Shown: positions 9,672 to 17,927 of the stretch, piece after piece
Position numbering within the stretch: the stretch's first letter is position 1
Layout: each line of letters opens with the position of its first letter
Assembly: GCF_008327685.1 (NCBI RefSeq)
Contig: NZ_BDDE01000028.1
Location: forward strand, 1-64,000
Reading direction: 5' to 3'
DNA: 64,000 nt
DNA from: Actinomadura sp. K4S16
GTDB lineage: Bacteria > Actinomycetota > Actinomycetes > Streptosporangiales > Streptosporangiaceae
Translations under genes and position numbers: made by a program
The notes under the pieces: model-generated
What the model was told of the DNA's origin: nothing
What the model saw: the letters and a program-made list of their open reading frames with translations, nothing else
Database searches by the model: none

Positions 9672-12491
9672 GTGATTGTCAGTGGCGGTTGTCATGATGG
9701 CCACGTGAGGTACACAGAAGCTCAGCAGACGGCGATCGCCACGCTTGATGACCACCTTCTCATCGTCGCGTGCGCAGGTTCGGGTAAGACGCAGGTTCTT
9801 GCGCAGCGGATCGTGGAGATCTTGCGGCGCCCCGACGTGGAGCCGAAGAACGTAGTGGCGTTCACGTTCACCAACAAGGCAGCCGCCGAGCTCAAAGAGC
9901 GGGTGACCGAGCTGGTCACCGCCGAGCTGGGCTTCCTGTCGGGCCTTGCGGACATGTTCATCGGCACCATGCACGCTTATGCACTCGACGTGATGCAACA
10001 GCACGTCCCAGAGACGTTCAAGTACGGAGTGCTCGACGACATCCAGAATCGTCTGCTCATCGACCGGAACAGCAGCAAAAGCGGTCTCACGAAGACGCTC
10101 GCTTACATATCTAGCAAGCCGCCTCGCCCGCTGAAGCGCTACGTGGACTCCGCCCGCTACATGCAGGTGCTCAACATCCTGCGGGAGGACGACGTCAACG
10201 AGGAGCTACTCCCAGAGGACCTTCGGGAGAACCTGCTCAGCTACCGGCGGCTGCTGCACGACAAGAGTTACTTCGACTACACCGAGCAGCTCCGCACGAT
10301 CGTTGATCTGCTCAACGAGAATGAGGACGACGCCATGGCGGGTGCGCTGGTCCGTCACGTACAGAAGGACATCCGCTACTTGATCGTGGACGAGTACCAG
10401 GACACCAACCCCATCCAGGAAAAGCTCATCCGGGGGTTGACGCGATTCGGCGCGAACCTCTGCGTCGTCGGCGATGATGATCAGACGATCTACCAGTGGC
10501 GCGGCAGCTCGGTCTCCGGCATCCTCACCTTCGCCGATCGATACCCGGGCGTCCAGACCGTCACGCTCGACCACAACTTCCGATCCAGCCGCGGGGTCGT
10601 GTCTCTTGGCCGCTCCGTCGCCGAGCTGAACGTCGGTCAGCGTCTGGACAAGAAGATGGTCGCCGCTGGCCACCAGGACTTTGACCGGGGCGACCTGCTC
10701 GCCCTGGCGTTCGATGACTCCGCAGCCGAAGCTCATTGGATATGCGATCGGATTGAAGCGCTGTGTGGCCTGCCGTTCCGGGATACCCCTACCGCGGAGC
10801 CGCGAGGCTTGTCTTGGTCCGATGCAGCGGTGCTCTTTCGCAGCGTCAGCAAGGATGCTGGCCCGCTCGTCGAGGAGCTCAAGCGCCGCGACATCCCCTA
10901 CGTCATCAAGGGCCTCACCCGGCTCTTCGAGGCACCCGAAGTTCAGGCATGCGTCCGACTCTTCGAGTACGTCATCGGCAAGACGAAGGGCCGCAACTCG
11001 GTGGTCGTCACCGAGAAGGACGTTTTTGACGCCTGGCACACTGCGGCTCTCGGCTTGGACGCCGCGGACCTTCAGAAGGGTCTTGACATCCTCGACCGCG
11101 CTCGCGAGTTGGATCTGAGCCGTCACCGGAAGCAGACCTTCACTCTCCAGCAGATCTACCTCGACTTCCTCACCGCAGTCCGGGCGCGTGAGGAGCGTGT
11201 TCCCGGGGATCCCACGCGCGGCGAACTGGCCTTCTACAACCTCGGTAAGTTCAGCAAGGTCATCACGGCCTACGAGCAGATCAACTACCGTAGCTCCTTC
11301 CCCGATCTTTACGAGGGGTTCGTGTCCTGGCTGACCCATCAGGCCCCCGACTACTACGCGGAGAGCGACGCCGACGTCGGCTACGCGACCCCTGACGCCG
11401 TCACCATCGCCACAGTTCATCAGGCAAAAGGCATGCAGTGGCCAGCGGTCTTCGTCCCCGCGATGCGCCGGAACCGCTTCCCGGGCAAGCGGCAGGGTGG
11501 ACTGAACGCCTTTCACGTCATCCCGTCAAAGGCCGTCGCGGACGCCGATCGCTACCGAGGTACCGAGGCGGACGAGATTCGTCTCTTCTACGTTGCGGTG
11601 ACCCGCGCCCAAAAGTACCTGGCCGTCACGTTCTCGCCCGGCGACAATCAGCTTTACCGCCAGCGCTCGGATTTTTTCAACTTCACCACCCGCAACCAGT
11701 ACGTGCTCACCGCCGAGGCTCCGCTGCCGCCAAGACGTGTGGTGCCGCGTGCCAGACACGCGATCCCCGAGGTCACGCTCACGTTCAGCGAGTTGAAGTA
11801 CCTCTTCGAGTGCCCCTACCAGTTCAAGCTCCGTTTCCTGTACGGCTTCGACGTCCCGATCCGCGAAGAGCTCGGCTACGGGAAGTCCCTGCATGACATG
11901 ATGGCCGAGATCCACAAGCGGGCGATCGATCACGACATCGTCGGTGACGACGAGATCGAGGAGATTGTCGATCGCCACCTGCACGCCCCGTTCGCCAACA
12001 CGGAGTTGCTCGGACAACTCAGACGGGCTTCGGTCAACGCCGTGCGGCGCTATCTGCGCGAGAACCGCGACCAGATGGACAAGACGCTCTACTCCGAGCA
12101 GCCGATCCGCGTCTACGTTGCGCCAGGTGTGACGGTCGACGGCCGGATCGACCTGATTCGGCGGCTCGACACTGACGAGGTGTCGATCGTTGACTTCAAG
12201 TCCACCCGCCGGGCGCAGACCGAGGACATCACGCGGGACCAACTGCACGTCTACGCTGCCGGCTACCAGGAGCTCACCGGAGAGCAGGCCGATCTCGTTG
12301 AGGTGCTGAACCTTGATGACAGCGCGGACAGTAAGCGGGAAGTCGTCAATAGTGTGCTCATCGGTGACATCCGCCAGCGGATCCAGGGCGCGGGGGACGA
12401 CCTTCGCAAGAACCGACTCCCGCGCCGCTCGTCTTGGTGCGTCGCCTGTGAGCGCTGCGATCTCGTCGGAATCTGCAGAGACGCGCCCTGA
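9672..12491 (+). CDS. UvrD/Rep-type helicase with PD-(D/E)XK and Cys-cluster C-terminus
   Basis: This 939-aa SF1A helicase has Walker A CAGSGKT (34-40), motif II DEYQDTN near 240, GDDDQTIYQWRG, a VHQAKGMQW motif, and FYVAVTRAQ near the helicase end. The C-terminal 200 residues resemble the AddB/RecB nuclease module: ECPYQFKLRF, then DGRIDL and DFKST (about 841), ending with a C-x2-C-x2-C-x5-C-like cluster (WCVACERCDLVGIC) suggestive of an iron-sulfur cluster. It lies 14 bp after mod in the same orientation, so it looks like part of the restriction operon, perhaps processing cut DNA; this is inference. The GTG at 9672 has AGGTGA 9 nt upstream; GTG 9705 is the alternative. Confidence 0.85.
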   Translation: MIVSGGCHDGHVRYTEAQQTAIATLDDHLLIVACAGSGKTQVLAQRIVEILRRPDVEPKNVVAFTFTNKAAAELKERVTELVTAELGFLSGLADMFIGTMHAYALDVMQQHVPETFKYGVLDDIQNRLLIDRNSSKSGLTKTLAYISSKPPRPLKRYVDSARYMQVLNILREDDVNEELLPEDLRENLLSYRRLLHDKSYFDYTEQLRTIVDLLNENEDDAMAGALVRHVQKDIRYLIVDEYQDTNPIQEKLIRGLTRFGANLCVVGDDDQTIYQWRGSSVSGILTFADRYPGVQTVTLDHNFRSSRGVVSLGRSVAELNVGQRLDKKMVAAGHQDFDRGDLLALAFDDSAAEAHWICDRIEALCGLPFRDTPTAEPRGLSWSDAAVLFRSVSKDAGPLVEELKRRDIPYVIKGLTRLFEAPEVQACVRLFEYVIGKTKGRNSVVVTEKDVFDAWHTAALGLDAADLQKGLDILDRARELDLSRHRKQTFTLQQIYLDFLTAVRAREERVPGDPTRGELAFYNLGKFSKVITAYEQINYRSSFPDLYEGFVSWLTHQAPDYYAESDADVGYATPDAVTIATVHQAKGMQWPAVFVPAMRRNRFPGKRQGGLNAFHVIPSKAVADADRYRGTEADEIRLFYVAVTRAQKYLAVTFSPGDNQLYRQRSDFFNFTTRNQYVLTAEAPLPPRRVVPRARHAIPEVTLTFSELKYLFECPYQFKLRFLYGFDVPIREELGYGKSLHDMMAEIHKRAIDHDIVGDDEIEEIVDRHLHAPFANTELLGQLRRASVNAVRRYLRENRDQMDKTLYSEQPIRVYVAPGVTVDGRIDLIRRLDTDEVSIVDFKSTRRAQTEDITRDQLHVYAAGYQELTGEQADLVEVLNLDDSADSKREVVNSVLIGDIRQRIQGAGDDLRKNRLPRRSSWCVACERCDLVGICRDAP

Positions 12492-12542
12492 CCCACACCC
12501 CCGCCAGCCATTGGCTTTCCCTGGCCTTACCGTGCGGGGAGG

Positions 12543-12583
12543 CTTCAGCCGTGCCTGTGGCGCGGGCACGGGCACGGCTGAAG
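12543..12583. terminator. Bidirectional terminator between helicase and Xre gene
   Basis: A 13-bp inverted repeat (CTTCAGCCGTGCC and its complement) with a 15-nt loop lies between two convergent genes, so it can end both transcripts. Confidence 0.75.
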
Positions 12584-12601
12584 AGATCTCTCAAGTCGCC
12601 A

Positions 12602-12898
12602 TCAGTCGAAGTAGCGCAGTGCCTTCACGAAGACAAGAACCTCTGCCACTTGCTGATCGTTCATATCGCATAGTTTTTCAACGATGTATCCAAGTGCCTT
12701 GTTCTTGCTCGGGATAGCGTCCTCCCAGGTGAGAAGTGCTGTCTCTAGTCGTACCGCTGTATCCCTGCCGAGTTGAGCGTTGTTGTTCTCAAGCTGAGAA
12801 ATATGTCCAGCGGAGACCCCTATGGCCCGGGCCAGCTGATTTTGAGTCTTGCGAAGCGCTACTCGGCGCTGGTAGACGTCATCACCATCAAGGATCAT
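12602..12898 (-). CDS. Xre-family HTH regulator
   Basis: This 98-aa protein has a Cro/CI-type helix-turn-helix at about residues 10-60 (QNQLARAIGVSAGHISQLEN) and a short C-terminal helix-rich tail. The ATG at 12898 is chosen because AGGAG lies 7 nt upstream; a TTG further upstream has no ribosome site. It converges on the restriction/helicase operon and is AT-richer than its surroundings. It may be the controller of the neighbouring defence genes, but no binding site was identified. The low GC and the location beside the tRNA insertion site are consistent with horizontal arrival. Confidence 0.75.
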   Translation of the reverse strand: MILDGDDVYQRRVALRKTQNQLARAIGVSAGHISQLENNNAQLGRDTAVRLETALLTWEDAIPSKNKALGYIVEKLCDMNDQQVAEVLVFVKALRYFD

Positions 12899-13174
12899 CC
12901 GATTTCTCCTAGAGAGTCGACGCTTGGTCGGGAGGTTCAAGCTGTGAAGTAACTATATTTTGTGAAGAGTCGCTAGCGTGCCTGAATCTGGAGATTGGCG
13001 GCAGTGAGTCGTTCCAACGGCTGCCACTTCTTCGAAGTGCGGCGCCACCGAGGCCGGAGATCGCAGGGGTGGGACTCGTGATCCATCTGTGGCGGCACAT
13101 GGTACGCCCGTGTGTTGGTGAGGGACGGTCCGTGTGGGGCTGGGTTCGCGGACGGATGGCGGACAAAAGATCTT
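12899..13174. other. Intergenic stretch, no gene recognised
   Basis: About 276 bp between the Xre gene and the tRNA terminator. The first 70 bp are AT-rich and probably carry the Xre promoter on the minus strand. I see no convincing ORF or RNA gene in the rest. Confidence 0.5.
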
Positions 13175-13206
13175 GAGGCCGGTCTCCGTGAGGGAGAACC
13201 GGCCTC
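13175..13206 (-). terminator. Rho-independent terminator of tRNA-Pro
   Basis: Arms GAGGCCGGT and ACCGGCCTC form a 9-bp stem. On the minus strand it is followed by a short T-rich run (AAGATCTTTTG), as expected 18 bp downstream of the tRNA 3' end. Confidence 0.8.
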
Positions 13207-13223
13207 TGACCTGCACCTTTGTG

Positions 13224-13265
13224 TCGGGGTGGCGGGATTTGAACCCACGACCTCTTCGTCCCGAA
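13224..13265 (-). pseudogene. 3' half of tRNA-Pro(GGG), prophage attachment site
   Basis: Read on the minus strand, the fragment begins in the anticodon loop (TTCGGGA), continues through the 3' anticodon stem, variable loop and T arm (GGTTCAAATCC), and ends in the acceptor strand CACCCCG plus discriminator A. Rightward identity with a tRNA stops abruptly at 13265, where a 5' anticodon stem CGAAG would be expected; prophage DNA begins there. Phages often integrate into the 3' half of a tRNA and rebuild the full gene at the other end, so this is most simply one att core, with the intact tRNA at the distal prophage end outside the window. Confidence 0.85.
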
Positions 13266-13500
13266 GTCTGTCCCTGTGCGTTGGAGTTCCGAACCGGAGC
13301 CTATATGACCTGCGGGTACGCGTGACGACAGGTAGGTACACGTCACGACAGGTCATGACCAGCACACGTGGACACACGCTGATGCGTGGCGACACACACC
13401 AATACCTAGATCATCTCCCGCCCGTCTCCCACCGGTCGGGCGAATCGGTGCAGGTCGCCCGGCCCGTCCCGGCCGCCGGGAGTGGGCGGCGGCAACGTTT
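13266..13500. other. Probable attP arm region of the prophage
   Basis: The 235 bp next to the att core contain no supported gene. Near 13320-13355 there are two direct copies of (T)(G/C)ACGACAGGT about 17 bp apart, followed by several CACACG/GACACAC-type short repeats to about 13400. Short direct repeats beside an att core are typical of integrase arm-binding sites. This is inference from position and repetition. Confidence 0.45.
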
Positions 13501-13505
13501 GCCGT

Positions 13506-13543
13506 TTGACAACTATCCCTAATTCATGCCAAAATAAGGGACA
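13506..13543 (+). promoter_or_regulatory. Prophage regulon promoter P1
   Basis: TTGACA (13506-13511), 18-bp spacer, CAAAAT (13530-13535), then AAGGGACAG. A TATCCCTAA sequence in the spacer forms a partial inverted copy of the TTAGGGACA box. It drives the two small genes at 13566 and 13744. One of seven related promoters in the prophage. Confidence 0.75.
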
Positions 13544-13565
13544 GTAGGCGAGTTGGGAGGGACGC

Positions 13566-13727
13566 ATGAGCGAGCGCGAGACCGGCGGCTGGATCAGGTT
13601 CCGCCTCAAGGGCGAGGACAGGATCCGGGAGGGCGTCATCCGGCGGAAGCTGAACGACGGCTCCTACGCCGTCGACACGGACGACGCACACCTGTGCGTC
13701 TGGCCCGAGCAGGTCCTGGACGACTGA
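13566..13727 (+). CDS. Small hypothetical prophage protein, 53 aa
   Basis: A 53-aa protein starting MSERETGGWIRFRLKG and ending CVWPEQVLDD. Its ATG is preceded by GGGAGG at a good distance and by promoter P1. It looks like a single small beta-rich domain; I do not recognise a family. Its place between attachment site and integrase, under a phage-type promoter, suggests an early or lysogenic accessory role. Confidence 0.7.
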   Translation: MSERETGGWIRFRLKGEDRIREGVIRRKLNDGSYAVDTDDAHLCVWPEQVLDD

Positions 13728-13743
13728 CCACCGAGGAGGAGAC

Positions 13744-13947
13744 ATGGCCCGCACCAACGCGAAGGTCCACGACATCGACTGCGACGACGACTGCTGCGCG
13801 GGCAGCCACGCCGACGCCGTCCGGAGCAAGGTCGACGGCCTGTACGCCGAGGCCGACGACCCCCGCACCTCCCCCGCCCGTGCGCGGGAGCTGGCCGGGA
13901 AGGCGCACCGGCTCCTCGCGACGATCGAGCCCGCGCCCGGCCCCTGA
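13744..13947 (+). CDS. Small hypothetical protein, 67 aa, Cys/Asp-rich N-terminus
   Basis: A 67-aa protein with an acidic, Cys-containing N-terminal stretch (DIDCDDDCCAGSH) followed by a predicted helical part rich in Ala and Arg. GAGGAG precedes the ATG. It is the second gene after promoter P1 and is followed by a strong terminator. Three clustered Cys plus His and Asp hint at metal binding, but no known family is recognised. Confidence 0.65.
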   Translation: MARTNAKVHDIDCDDDCCAGSHADAVRSKVDGLYAEADDPRTSPARARELAGKAHRLLATIEPAPGP

Positions 13948-13960
13948 CCCTGAACGCGAA

Positions 13961-13991
13961 AGAGAGCGCTCCCGTACCGGGGGCGCTCTCT
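13961..13991 (+). terminator. Terminator after the P1 transcript
   Basis: AGAGAGCGC pairs with GCGCTCTCT across a 13-nt loop, 14 bp after the stop codon at 13947. Confidence 0.75.
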
Positions 13992-14001
13992 GCGTCTGGT
14001 G

Positions 14002-14093
14002 GTGCGGGTACGTAGCCCCCGCTCGGGGCGTGACGGTCCGGGCGGCGAGGAAGGCCCAGTTACCAGTCGCAGGTACGAGGCCCCTGCTCGGGC
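14002..14093 (-). repeat. Two copies of the 28-nt hairpin repeat behind the integrase
   Basis: Copies at 14002-14029 and 14066-14093, read on the minus strand in the same sense as the integrase. The nearer copy starts 13 nt after the integrase stop. Stems are GCGGG/CCCGC in one and GCAGG/CCTGC in the other, around loops GGCTACGTA and GGCCTCGTA, so both stems are kept by paired changes. The 36-nt gap between them is longer than in the main array. Confidence 0.8.
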
Positions 14094-14106
14094 GTGGCCT
14101 GGAGGA

Positions 14107-15756
14107 TCAGGCGGTGGCGGTGCGCAGCCGCGGCTTGCGCTGGCCGGCCTGGAGCAGCTCGTCGAGGACGGCGACCGGCGAGTGCGGGTCTCGTCCTGCC
14201 GCTCGGTCGAGGTCGGCCCGCTGCGCGAGGGCGGTCTCCCAGCGCTTCTGTAGGGCGTCGCGGAGCTCGGACCGCATGAGCGGTGAGACGTGGCTGTAGA
14301 CGGCCTTGATCCCTTGCATGACGTGTCCCATGCGCTCGTGGCGGAGGACGTCCGGGATGCGGTCCTCCTGCATCCAGACCTCGTGCGCGTGGCGGCAGCG
14401 GTGCGGGGTCAGTCCGGTCCTGAGCGGCAGCCACGACGCGAGGGCCGGCCCTTCCGCTCCCTCCGTGACCGATGCCCGGTCCACACGGGGCGTGTGCGGG
14501 ACCGTGGCCGCGCCGCTCCGTGAGGTGCAGGGTGTTCCGGTTGGGGCGAGGCACGTCTTCTTTGGGCAGGACACCGCGAGCGCATCCGGGGCGTCGTGGC
14601 GGGTGAGGCCGCGGCCGCGCGGGGGGCTCCACTCCGGGCCCTGCGCGTACGGCCAGGCCGGGCGCAGTGGACGGCCCGTGTTCGCGTCGACGAGGACGGG
14701 CCTTGCGGGGCGCGGGTCCTTCCCTCCCTCCTCCGGGTACACGCCGTCGATGGCCGGGTGCCAGTACCAGGTCCCGAAGTTCGAGCGGCTGTGGTGCGCG
14801 GGGGGGGCGAACTGGTGCCCGTCGTTCGTCACCCTCCCGGCCGTGAGGAAGAGGTAGCGGCCGCTGCCGCCGCAGTCGTCCCGGCAGGAGCAGGTGCCGG
14901 TGGCGCGGTTCTGCATCTGGCGGGACAGCAGGTCGGTCAGGAAGGGCGGCTTGTCGATGCGGCGGGCCGAGTCGTCCTTGGGGGGCACCTTGAGGAACTG
15001 CCCCCGGTACTCCCGGAGCTGCCAGTCGAGGTCGATGCGGTCCAGGTGGTGGACGTCCTCGTTCTCCAGGCCGAGGGCCTCGCCCCACCGCATCCCGGTC
15101 CAGGCGAGCGTCACGATGTGGATGAACTCGTCGTCCCGGCCGGACATGATCGCGCACCGCTCGGCGACGAGGAGGGCGCCGAGCGGATCGAACCACGACT
15201 TCTGCGAGCTGCGCGCGCTGCGCTGGTTGCGGTGCCGCTTGCGGCCGCGGCCGCGGCGCTTCTCCGCGACGTTCACGCCCGCGTAGCCCGCAGCCATGGC
15301 ATCGCCGAGGATCGTGGAGAGCAGGTCCCGCGCGTCCGATGCCGTCCGTTGGGAGTAGGTGCCGCGCCCCTGGAGCTTCGGCGTCCTGCGGATGCGCTTC
15401 TCCCAGGCCTCGATCTCCTCCCGCCTGTGCAGGCTGTTCAGGGGGCGCTCGCCGAAGGCGGGGATGATGTGCTGGTCGATCAGGTAGCGGTACCTGCCCT
15501 CTGTCGTGTCCTCCAGGTCCTGGGCGGGGAGCCACTGGCCGCACCAGTCGGCGACGGTGATCTCCCCTCGGGCCGGGTCGAACCATGCCGGCCCGGCCCG
15601 GCGGATCTCGGCCTCCTTGTCGTTCCCGTATTGGAGCGCGTCTTGCTTCCGTTCGAACGGTCTTCCCGAGTCGTCGGTCGTCGCTGAGGCCCAGGTGCCG
15701 TCGGGTCTCTTGTAGCGGCTGCGCCAGGTCGGTCCGCGCTTCTCGGCGTACGCCAT
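14107..15756 (-). CDS. int: Tyrosine recombinase, prophage integrase
   Basis: This 549-aa site-specific recombinase should catalyse integration at the adjacent tRNA-Pro core. Visible catalytic residues are Arg223 (TGMRWGEAL), His452 and Arg455 (PHRCRHAHEVW), His478 (MGH) and Tyr487 (YSHVS). The N-terminal 60 residues resemble an arm-binding domain and 70-180 a core-binding domain. It is longer than most family members (about 350-450 aa) because roughly 150 residues are inserted between the two catalytic halves (about 280-430), including Cys-rich TCSCRDDC and SCPKKTC segments that could bind metal. Two 28-nt hairpin repeats follow its stop codon. Position next to the att core and all key residues make the call firm. 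Confidence 0.93.
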   Translation of the reverse strand: MAYAEKRGPTWRSRYKRPDGTWASATTDDSGRPFERKQDALQYGNDKEAEIRRAGPAWFDPARGEITVADWCGQWLPAQDLEDTTEGRYRYLIDQHIIPAFGERPLNSLHRREEIEAWEKRIRRTPKLQGRGTYSQRTASDARDLLSTILGDAMAAGYAGVNVAEKRRGRGRKRHRNQRSARSSQKSWFDPLGALLVAERCAIMSGRDDEFIHIVTLAWTGMRWGEALGLENEDVHHLDRIDLDWQLREYRGQFLKVPPKDDSARRIDKPPFLTDLLSRQMQNRATGTCSCRDDCGGSGRYLFLTAGRVTNDGHQFAPPAHHSRSNFGTWYWHPAIDGVYPEEGGKDPRPARPVLVDANTGRPLRPAWPYAQGPEWSPPRGRGLTRHDAPDALAVSCPKKTCLAPTGTPCTSRSGAATVPHTPRVDRASVTEGAEGPALASWLPLRTGLTPHRCRHAHEVWMQEDRIPDVLRHERMGHVMQGIKAVYSHVSPLMRSELRDALQKRWETALAQRADLDRAAGRDPHSPVAVLDELLQAGQRKPRLRTATA

Positions 15757-15857
15757 GGGGGGTGGCTCCTTGCGAGGTCAGGAGGTGGGAGGGCGCGTGC
15801 GCGCCCTGGTTTCTCCAGCATGTTGGCCGGTGGGCATGCCCTGGGGGTGGCGAATGC

Positions 15858-16910
15858 TCAAGGCTCGGGATGTCCGGGGGGACGCCGGGACGTCCTGGGC
15901 GGCTTCTCCGTGCTGCCGCTGTCCGGTTGGTCTGTGGCGTCGGCCCGCTGGACGGTTGCGGGTGCCGGCCCGGTGGTGGGGGCGGGGGTCGGTGTGGTGG
16001 GAGGCGTGGGCTGGGCGGGTGGCGTCGGGGTGGTGCTCGCCGGGTCCGGTTGGGCGGGGCTCGCCGTCGGTGGTGTGGTGCTGGCGGTGGGCGGCTTCGT
16101 GGTGGCGGGGGCTGTCCGGGCGGGGTGCGGCGTCCGGGTCCTGGTGGGGGACGGCTTGGGGGTGGAGCTGCGGGAGGTGGCCTTCGGGTCGGGTGCATGG
16201 CTGGTGGGTGCGCTCATGGCGGTGGTGCTCGGCGGGTCCTGTGTCGGGTGGGCGGCCTGCGAGGGGTGCAGGGCGATGACGGTCGCGGCTGAGGCGGTGA
16301 CGGCGGCTGTGCTGGTGACGGCGGCGGCGGGGACGAGGGCGCTCGGCAGGGCGATCTCGGCCTCGCGGATCGCGAGGAGCAGCATCCCGGCGAGCAGGCT
16401 CCAGATCGTGGTGCCGCGGTGGCGTGACCGGTAGGAGCGGCGGGCCAGGTCTCGCACGTGGCGGGCCCGCATGCCCTTGAGGTTCGAGGAGATCACGGCG
16501 TCCGTGCTGAACACGACGCCGAGGAGGCGGGGCGGGAGGTCCTCGCTGCGGAAGACGGTGGGGCGGCGGTCGTCGGAGGCCTGGGTGGTGCGGGCGGTGA
16601 GCCACTGGTAGATGGCGGTCTCCGCGGCCTGGTCGGGCTTGCCGCCCTGGAGGATGCACAGCGCGGGCGGTTGGTCCGAGGAGACGGTGAGCCATGCGGC
16701 GCGCTCGCGGACGGGGCTGGTCGTGGACATGGCGGACCGGAGGGCGGCGGTGAAGTCTTCGGGTGGGGGGATGTCCGCCTGCGGGCGTCCGGACAGGGTC
16801 CTCACGAGGAGACGGAGGCGGGAGATCTCCTGGTCGCGCTCGTCGAGCGTCTCCTTGAGGACCTCGATCCGGCGGTCTGCGATGGCCCTGTTCACGGCGC
16901 GGCCCCCCAT
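15858..16910 (-). CDS. Membrane protein with coiled coil and Pro/Thr-rich tail
   Basis: An approximately 350-aa protein of unknown function. The N-terminal 35 residues are a likely coiled coil (VLKETLDERDQEISRLRLLV), followed by a 150-residue soluble domain, one or two hydrophobic segments near IWSLLAGMLLLAI and a long C-terminal tail rich in Pro, Thr and Ala, typical of extracytoplasmic or wall-spanning linkers. The start is uncertain: the ORF is open to 17012, but that start lies inside the palindrome operator; I prefer ATG 16910 or GTG 16895, the latter having GGGGGG 7 nt upstream. The position between integrase and regulator suggests a lysogenic conversion gene, by inference only. Confidence 0.6.
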   Translation of the reverse strand: MGGRAVNRAIADRRIEVLKETLDERDQEISRLRLLVRTLSGRPQADIPPPEDFTAALRSAMSTTSPVRERAAWLTVSSDQPPALCILQGGKPDQAAETAIYQWLTARTTQASDDRRPTVFRSEDLPPRLLGVVFSTDAVISSNLKGMRARHVRDLARRSYRSRHRGTTIWSLLAGMLLLAIREAEIALPSALVPAAAVTSTAAVTASAATVIALHPSQAAHPTQDPPSTTAMSAPTSHAPDPKATSRSSTPKPSPTRTRTPHPARTAPATTKPPTASTTPPTASPAQPDPASTTPTPPAQPTPPTTPTPAPTTGPAPATVQRADATDQPDSGSTEKPPRTSRRPPGHPEP

Positions 16911-17002
16911 GGTTGAGATCGTGATGCCGGCGCGGGTGTCTGCACCCGGTCGCCTTGCGGTCACTTTCGGTGATAGCTGTCGATAATGGCCCCTGAACCA
17001 CG

Positions 17003-17023
17003 GAATACGCAAGATGCGTATTC
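17003..17023. promoter_or_regulatory. Palindromic operator between divergent genes
   Basis: Perfect 9-bp arms GAATACGCA and TGCGTATTC separated by 3 bp. It lies between the membrane-protein gene and the DUF5753 regulator gene, a natural autoregulatory site. The GCGTAT core recurs in the phased repeats at 19434-19462. Confidence 0.65.
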
Positions 17024-17066
17024 TGTGTGTCAGGAGTGCCGCTGAAACGAGAGGGGCCCGAGGCCC

Positions 17067-17927
17067 GTGACCGACTACAGTCCGACCGTCCGGCAGCGCA
17101 GGCTCGCGCGTGTGCTCCGGGATCTGAGGGACGAGCGGGAACGCACGGCTTCGGACGTGACGCGGGAGCTCGGCTGGTCGGTCACGAAGCTGACCCGGCT
17201 GGAGGCCGGCCAGATGTCGAAGCCGCAGCTCGGCGAGGTCGGCAAGCTACTGGACCTCTACGGCGTGGTCGGCGATGAGCGGGAGAAGATCCTCGATCTC
17301 GTCCGGCAGGCCCGGGTGAGGGGCTGGTGGCACGGCTACTCGGACAGCATGCCCACCGGGTACGCGACCTACGTCGGGCTGGAAGCGGAGGCCACCGGTG
17401 TCTGGAACTACGAGCCGTCGACGCTCCCCGGCCTGCTCCAGACACCGGACTATTCCCGTGCCCTGATGACCGCGCGAGGGGCGGGTCTGAGCGAGGAGCA
17501 GATCAGGGCGCGGGTGGAGCTGAGGCAGCAGCGGCAGCGGCGGCTGTCCGAAGGGCTGAGGCTGTGGGCGATCCTGCCGCAGGAGGCGTTGGCTCGCTGC
17601 GTCGGCGGGCCCGCCGTCATGCTCCGGCAGGTGGAGCACCTGCTGGAGGTGGGGCGGCTGGAGAACGTCACCCTGCAGGTCGTGCCGCTGGACATCGGGG
17701 CGGTCCCGGCGTCGGGGCCCTTCGCGGTGCTGCGGTTCGAGCACGATCTCGATCCAGAGGTCGTCTACTGCGAGACGCCGGGGGGCGGCCTCTGGGTCGA
17801 GACGGCCGATGAGGTGGCGTCCTTCATGCTCGACTTCCAGCGGTTGATCGCGGTCTCGGCGTCGAGTGCCGATACGTTGAACGTTCTCGCGAAGCGTGCG
17901 GACGAGCTGGGGGGCGGTGCGGGATGA
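17067..17927 (+). CDS. Xre-type HTH regulator with DUF5753 domain
   Basis: The 286-aa protein has an N-terminal helix-turn-helix (about residues 10-65, ERTASDVTRELGWSVTKLTR) and a C-terminal DUF5753 domain with the hallmark YEPSTLPGLLQTPDYSRA and VVPLDIGA segments. Actinomycetes carry many such regulators next to DUF397 partners; the WhiJ- and BldB-type pairs affect development and antibiotic production. The following DUF397 gene overlaps by 4 bp (ATGA). The prophage location suggests either a captured host module or part of the lysogeny switch. GAGAGGGGCCC lies upstream of the GTG start. Confidence 0.88.
   Translation: MTDYSPTVRQRRLARVLRDLRDERERTASDVTRELGWSVTKLTRLEAGQMSKPQLGEVGKLLDLYGVVGDEREKILDLVRQARVRGWWHGYSDSMPTGYATYVGLEAEATGVWNYEPSTLPGLLQTPDYSRALMTARGAGLSEEQIRARVELRQQRQRRLSEGLRLWAILPQEALARCVGGPAVMLRQVEHLLEVGRLENVTLQVVPLDIGAVPASGPFAVLRFEHDLDPEVVYCETPGGGLWVETADEVASFMLDFQRLIAVSASSADTLNVLAKRADELGGGAG

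Noticed and set aside
13175..13265. Complete tRNA gene at the junction
   Set aside because: Only the 3' 42 nt match tRNA-Pro; the D arm, 5' acceptor strand and 5' anticodon stem are absent.
14060..16198. 712-aa minus-strand ORF overlapping the integrase
   Set aside because: Out of frame with the integrase, which has all catalytic residues; the alternative is Pro/Arg-rich.
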